Assembly: GCA_002432555.1 (NCBI GenBank)
Contig: DJFO01000033.1
Location: 341-10,799 of the forward strand
DNA length: 10,459 bases
Origin: Marinagarivorans sp. UBA5870
GTDB taxonomy: Bacteria; Pseudomonadota; Gammaproteobacteria; Pseudomonadales; Cellvibrionaceae
Direction: 5' to 3'
Shown here: positions 7,274 to 10,459 of the stretch, in pieces
Numbering within the stretch: position 1 is the first letter of the stretch
How the letters are laid out: each line of letters opens with the position of its first letter
Position numbers and translations under genes: made by a program
Notes under the pieces: model-generated
Databases searched by the model: none
What the model saw: only the letters and a program-made list of their open reading frames with translations
What the model was told of the DNA's origin: nothing

Positions 7274-8569
7274 TTACACCTGGTTGATGACGGCACGATA
7301 GTGGTTCAAGCAATTCAGATACTTCCAGAAATCCACTTCCCAGGCGTGCCGGAAGGAATCGATAAACTTTTTGTCGCCCATGTCCGGCTGATCAGCCAGT
7401 TTTAACCGATTGAACTCCCTGTAACCGGCCCTGTTTCTGTCTCGCGCGGTTATATAGTCGGCAGTCAAGAGCCCGCAGAGCTTTACCAGGCTGCCCAATC
7501 CGGCCGCCGCGTTGATGTACCCCTGAAAGAGGATATTGTCATACTGCCTGTGAGCGATATGCAGAAATAAATCCGGTATCCCGTTTTTGTACTCGATAAA
7601 CCCTGGCCGGAAGAAGGGAAAACTTCTTTGATATCCCGTTGCGAGTATCACCACATCCACTTCAACCGAGGAACCGTCTTTAAAATAGGCTGTGTCTCCT
7701 TCGAGCCGTTTCAGATCGCACTTCGGAATAATGTCGCCCTGCCCAATGTGATGCAGCAATTGGGTATTCATAATGGGATGACATTCGTCGATTTCATGGT
7801 CGGGCTTGGGCAGACCATAATCGGTTCCGTCAAAGCCCGCCATTTTAAAAACCTGCTTGAAGTAAGCCATGGTTTCCTGCGTGGTGCTGAACCGATTGCC
7901 CTGCTCGAGCATCCATTCCGGTGTTGGTTTACCCGCGATGAATTTCGGCTGATAGTAGTAACCGCGGCGGGTACTGTGATACACCGCGCTGCCGTGGTGC
8001 ACCGCATCGACGACCAGATCACAGCCGGTGTTGCCGGCCCCAACGACCAATACGCGTTTGTTGCGCAGCTGCTCAGGAGATTTATACTCGATGCTGTGGA
8101 ACAGCTCCCCAGCAAAGCGGCTCGCATCCAGATCCTTTGGGAAAATCGGTTCCCTTTGCAGACCATTACAGACACACACGTACTCATAGTGCCGGCGATC
8201 GCCACTGGACAGGGTTACCGCCCAACCGCCATCCTCCCGTTCAACAGCTTCCACCGAAGTATTGAACTGAGCATGCTCGTAGACCCCAAATTGCCGAGCG
8301 AAACTTCTCACATACCGCAACATTAACGTGTGACCCGGATAATGCGGATAATCGTCGGGCATGGGAAAATCGGAAAACTCGGTAAAAGATTTCGACGATA
8401 TGATATGGGCGGAGGAATAAACTCGACCGCTTTTCGCGCGGTAATTCCAGACGCCACCGAAATCGCTTTCCGCTTCGTAAATGTCATATGCGATACCCGC
8501 CTGGCCCAGTTCCTTGCCAATTCCAATTCCCCAGGGACCACCACCAATAATACAAACCTTGCCACTCAT
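7274..8569 (-). CDS. Stand-alone FMO-type flavin monooxygenase of the PKS pathway
   Basis: This complete 431-residue protein belongs to the flavin-containing monooxygenase family, class B, which uses FAD and NADPH to form a flavin hydroperoxide that oxygenates the substrate. Visible motifs are the N-terminal FAD-binding GGGPWG (residues 9-14), GGVW (38-41), the FMO fingerprint FxGxxxHxxxY (F152, G154, H158, Y162), the second nucleotide-binding motif GAGNTG (177-182) and the LATGY motif (309-313). The fingerprint ends in Y rather than the WP/WD typical of classical Baeyer-Villiger enzymes. Length fits a single-domain FMO; there is no signal peptide or membrane segment. It starts at ATG 8569, 13 bases after the upstream PKS stop, with AAGGGA 9 bases before it. 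It lies between a PKS that ends without an ACP and one that begins with three ACPs, so it probably acts on an ACP-bound intermediate. Comparable FMOs in trans-AT clusters (OocK of oocydin, the LbmC oxygenase domain of lobatamide) insert oxygen into beta-ketoacyl chains; hydroxylation or an uncoupled tailoring role remain possible. Confidence 0.93.
   Translation of the reverse strand: MSGKVCIIGGGPWGIGIGKELGQAGIAYDIYEAESDFGGVWNYRAKSGRVYSSAHIISSKSFTEFSDFPMPDDYPHYPGHTLMLRYVRSFARQFGVYEHAQFNTSVEAVEREDGGWAVTLSSGDRRHYEYVCVCNGLQREPIFPKDLDASRFAGELFHSIEYKSPEQLRNKRVLVVGAGNTGCDLVVDAVHHGSAVYHSTRRGYYYQPKFIAGKPTPEWMLEQGNRFSTTQETMAYFKQVFKMAGFDGTDYGLPKPDHEIDECHPIMNTQLLHHIGQGDIIPKCDLKRLEGDTAYFKDGSSVEVDVVILATGYQRSFPFFRPGFIEYKNGIPDLFLHIAHRQYDNILFQGYINAAAGLGSLVKLCGLLTADYITARDRNRAGYREFNRLKLADQPDMGDKKFIDSFRHAWEVDFWKYLNCLNHYRAVINQV
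7277..7281 (-). promoter_or_regulatory. Ribosome binding site of the downstream PKS (decides the GTG start)
   Basis: AGGTG on the minus strand, inside the last codons of the monooxygenase, 9 bases before GTG 7267. An ATG at 7274 overlaps the monooxygenase stop (TAATG), but it is only 2 bases from this site and is out of frame, reaching a stop after seven codons. The GTG is therefore the better start. Confidence 0.6.
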
Positions 8570-8577
8570 AAGATATT

Positions 8578-8583
8578 TCCCTT
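8578..8583 (-). promoter_or_regulatory. Ribosome binding site of the monooxygenase gene
   Basis: AAGGGA on the minus strand, 9 bases before ATG 8569. Its first A is the last base of the TGA stop of the upstream PKS, so ribosomes ending there would be positioned to restart, which supports translational coupling. Confidence 0.7.
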
Positions 8584-10459
8584 CAGATATGAATTCGCTG
8601 CATTTTGGCAGCCGGGACTAAATACAATTCTTTAACGACGACCGCAATCGAACCATCGCTTTGCAGCATCCATATAGAGTATTCCTCCTGCTGCAAGTGG
8701 TTTTTATCAAGTTCGATCAAAATATGCATTTCGCGCGCAAGCGGTCGCTGCCAAACCATCTCAGAAATCGATAGGGGCGAAAAATGTTTTGGCCTGCGGG
8801 TTCGCGAGGAGAAGGTCAGGAGACTCTTTGTGCACAAACTCATGAGATCCAGCCCGAAACCTTCCGGGAGATTTTCGGATGGGTAAGCGACCGCCATAGC
8901 GATACGCCTATTGTCCGCCAAGACCAGTTGAGTACAGGCCGCGAGGGGATGACCGGATACGACGCCATTCCAGATATCCAGCAGCTCGGTCTGCACGCTG
9001 CCCGCGTCCCTGAACCGGGACATGTCACCGCCGAAGTGGGTCGTATCAGTAAATAGGATCTCACCAAACTGCTGCGCCGACGAGGCATTGGCGGAGACGA
9101 TTTTGTACAATGTCCGTCCCTCGTGGTTCCGGATTGTCAGCTTCGGCAAGGACGTCTCCACCTCGGTACCCGGTGCGGTTGAATTTCCCCAGACAACATC
9201 GCGCAGGCCGTACACCCTCCTGTTCGTTTTGCGCTCTACGTTTTCCTTTATGGAGAGGAGCGCATAGAGTTTTTCCGCCGCCGCATCGGCAAGTTTGTCG
9301 ATCGACTGGCCGCGATCCGCGGCCGGCGACGGCGCGGTTGGCAAAGCTTCAAAGGAGATGACATTGGAGCCGGAGGTCCGATAAGAATTCGCTGTCTTTA
9401 TCCGGTCCCCGAGCCAATACCTTCTCCCGGCGAAAGGATAACCGGGCAGGTTTTTCCGCCGTGGCAAGGGCCCATTGCCGTAGAGCTGGAACCAGTCTAC
9501 GGCTGCCCCTTTCAACCACACATCGAGCAAGAGGCTATTTTCCTTCCGCCGGATCAAACCGTTCACAACCTCTTCCATCAAATCGCTACGGGTAAAAACC
9601 GCATCATCGCCGGCCCGGCTGTTGTTGAAGCGAGCTCCTTCGTTTTCCGCCTGCGCTAGCTTACTCAGCTGCGCTTTCAGGTCGTCGATGCTCGCCACCA
9701 GGGCGCCCCAGCGAATGTCCATCGCCTCGCGACCAGTCTGCAAGGTAAATGCTATGCCAGCAAGATCGGAAGCCGTGGGCTTTTCCGCTTCCAAGTAGGA
9801 AAGCAACCGCTTCGCACTCGCGAGCAGCTGTTCCTCCCTTTTAGCGGAAAGAATAATGATTGCGGAATTTCCCGGCACACCCGCATCCCTTTCCACTTCG
9901 CTCGGAGCTTCTTGCAGAATCACATGCGCATTGCTGCCGCCGGCACCAAATGATGATATTCCGGCCGCCAGGAGACCCAGGCCGCATGTGGGGCGCACCC
10001 AGTCTTCGACCCTCTGCTGCACAAAGAACGGAGATTTATGGAAATGAATGTTTTCATTTAGCGAAGTGGCGTGCAAACTTGGTACTCGCTTACGGTACTT
10101 GAATTGCAGCAGAATTTTGGTTATGCCCGCGATGCCAGCGGCCGCCTCGAGATGACCTATATTCGACTTCACCGAACCTATCGCGCAGGTTTGTCGCAAA
10201 GGGGTGGCGCTACGATTATCGAAAGCCTTGCTAAGGCCGGTAATCTCGATCGGATCCCCGAGCGCGGTGCCAGTCCCATGTGCCTCTATGTACGTTATTT
10301 CCTCCGGCAGCAAACCCGACTGGTCCAATGCCTGCTCGACCAACCTGGCCTGTGCGTTAGGACTGGGCACCGTGTAACTCTGAGTTTTACCGCCGTGATT
10401 GATGGAGGTCGCCTTGATCACGCCATAGATCGCATCCCGGTCACGCCGCGCGGCATCCA
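8583..10459 (-). CDS. Trans-AT polyketide synthase, C-terminal part: KS then degenerate DH (5' end outside window)
   Basis: The frame is open from the window edge and ends at TGA 8585-8583, giving 624 visible residues. An in-frame GTG at 10421 is internal: it sits inside a KS, and twelve more in-frame KS residues precede it. Residues below are numbered from that GTG. The KS part shows INHGGKT (7-13), HGTGT (48-52) and NIGH (87-90), so both catalytic histidines are present, while the cysteine lies outside the window. The KS ends near residue 170 after GAGGSNAHVIL. A post-KS linker follows, ending at LPGYPF and RYW (325-336). Residues about 373-603 resemble a PKS dehydratase but lack both catalytic motifs. 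The protein then stops: the terminal module has no KR and no ACP. The next two genes supply a monooxygenase and three ACPs, suggesting one module split over three polypeptides. No clear docking domain is visible at the C-terminus. Confidence 0.93.
   Translation of the reverse strand, partial: DAARRDRDAIYGVIKATSINHGGKTQSYTVPSPNAQARLVEQALDQSGLLPEEITYIEAHGTGTALGDPIEITGLSKAFDNRSATPLRQTCAIGSVKSNIGHLEAAAGIAGITKILLQFKYRKRVPSLHATSLNENIHFHKSPFFVQQRVEDWVRPTCGLGLLAAGISSFGAGGSNAHVILQEAPSEVERDAGVPGNSAIIILSAKREEQLLASAKRLLSYLEAEKPTASDLAGIAFTLQTGREAMDIRWGALVASIDDLKAQLSKLAQAENEGARFNNSRAGDDAVFTRSDLMEEVVNGLIRRKENSLLLDVWLKGAAVDWFQLYGNGPLPRRKNLPGYPFAGRRYWLGDRIKTANSYRTSGSNVISFEALPTAPSPAADRGQSIDKLADAAAEKLYALLSIKENVERKTNRRVYGLRDVVWGNSTAPGTEVETSLPKLTIRNHEGRTLYKIVSANASSAQQFGEILFTDTTHFGGDMSRFRDAGSVQTELLDIWNGVVSGHPLAACTQLVLADNRRIAMAVAYPSENLPEGFGLDLMSLCTKSLLTFSSRTRRPKHFSPLSISEMVWQRPLAREMHILIELDKNHLQQEEYSIWMLQSDGSIAVVVKELYLVPAAKMQRIHI
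8613..9305 (-). other. Degenerate dehydratase-like double-hotdog region (DH*)
   Basis: Residues about 373-603 counted from GTG 10421. GLRDVVW (405-411) matches LTDIVW of the intact DH at 1788-1792, and SPLSISEM (548-555) matches its LPFALASL; the end, GSIAVVVKELYLVPA, looks like a final hotdog strand. The preceding helix (about 376-390) has no HxxxGxxxxP in front of it. Where HPxxxD is expected the sequence reads GLDLMSLC (523-530). Both catalytic residues therefore appear lost while the fold seems kept. The assignment rests on eye alignment. Confidence 0.6.
9930..10459 (-). other. Ketosynthase domain, C-terminal half (upstream PKS)
   Basis: This holds the second half of a KS, with HGTGT and NIGH histidines at about 10280 and 10154. 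The substrate-pocket loop reads INHGGKT followed by SYTVPSPNAQ, unlike the ENHGG/SLTAPN form of KS1 and KS2, so it belongs to a different KS clade. The Cys is upstream of the window, so activity cannot be judged fully. Confidence 0.9.

Noticed and set aside
7628..8326. 232-codon open frame on the plus strand opposite the monooxygenase
   Set aside because: It is wholly antisense to a gene with clear FMO motifs, and its translation shows no recognisable domain.
8583..9305. Upstream PKS tail as a frameshifted or decaying dehydratase (pseudogene)
   Set aside because: The frame is intact to a stop 13 bases before the next gene, with a Shine-Dalgarno at the junction; a retained inactive domain is more likely than a broken gene.
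10419..10421. GTG as the start of the upstream PKS
   Set aside because: The frame is open to the window edge and the preceding residues continue the KS sequence, so this GTG is an internal Val.
1..10459. Embedded acyltransferase domain, tRNA, CRISPR array, insertion sequence or internal promoter
   Set aside because: No GHSxG acyltransferase motif was found after any KS, and the tight coding arrangement leaves only 13 and 6 non-coding bases; no such elements were recognised.

Overview
The window is a piece of a trans-acyltransferase (trans-AT) modular polyketide synthase (PKS) locus. All genes lie on the minus strand, so transcription runs from high to low coordinates. No acyltransferase domain follows any of the three ketosynthases (KS); each is followed instead by the short post-KS linker seen in trans-AT systems. 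The base composition is moderately GC-rich, there is essentially no intergenic DNA, and the FMO-plus-split-module layout is known from proteobacterial clusters. A gammaproteobacterium or other proteobacterium is my best guess for the host, but nothing here fixes the taxon.

Layout in transcription order: (1) 10459-8583, the C-terminal 624 residues of a PKS that begins outside the window: the second half of a KS, a post-KS linker, and a dehydratase-like double-hotdog region lacking both catalytic motifs; the protein then stops without an acyl carrier protein (ACP). (2) 8569-7274, a complete 431-residue stand-alone flavin-dependent monooxygenase (FMO family). (3) 7267-1, the first 2,422 residues of a second large PKS, still open at the window edge: ACP-ACP-ACP-KS-KS-DH-KR. 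The gaps are 13 and 6 bases, both downstream genes have plausible Shine-Dalgarno sequences inside or touching the preceding gene, and the three genes look like one translationally coupled operon.

Working model: the last module of PKS 1 (KS plus inactive DH, no ketoreductase, no ACP) is completed by the tandem ACPs at the start of PKS 2. With no ketoreductase or working dehydratase in that split module, the intermediate should stay a beta-ketoacyl-ACP, which is the substrate expected for an oxygen-inserting (Baeyer-Villiger) trans-AT FMO such as OocK. The chain would then pass to two directly adjacent KS domains and a DH-KR pair that should reduce and dehydrate it. The most unusual points are the split FMO module, the degenerate DH, the KS-KS tandem with no ACP between, and three ACPs that all carry GISS instead of GxDS at the phosphopantetheine site. 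No RNA genes, mobile elements, CRISPR arrays or promoters were seen.
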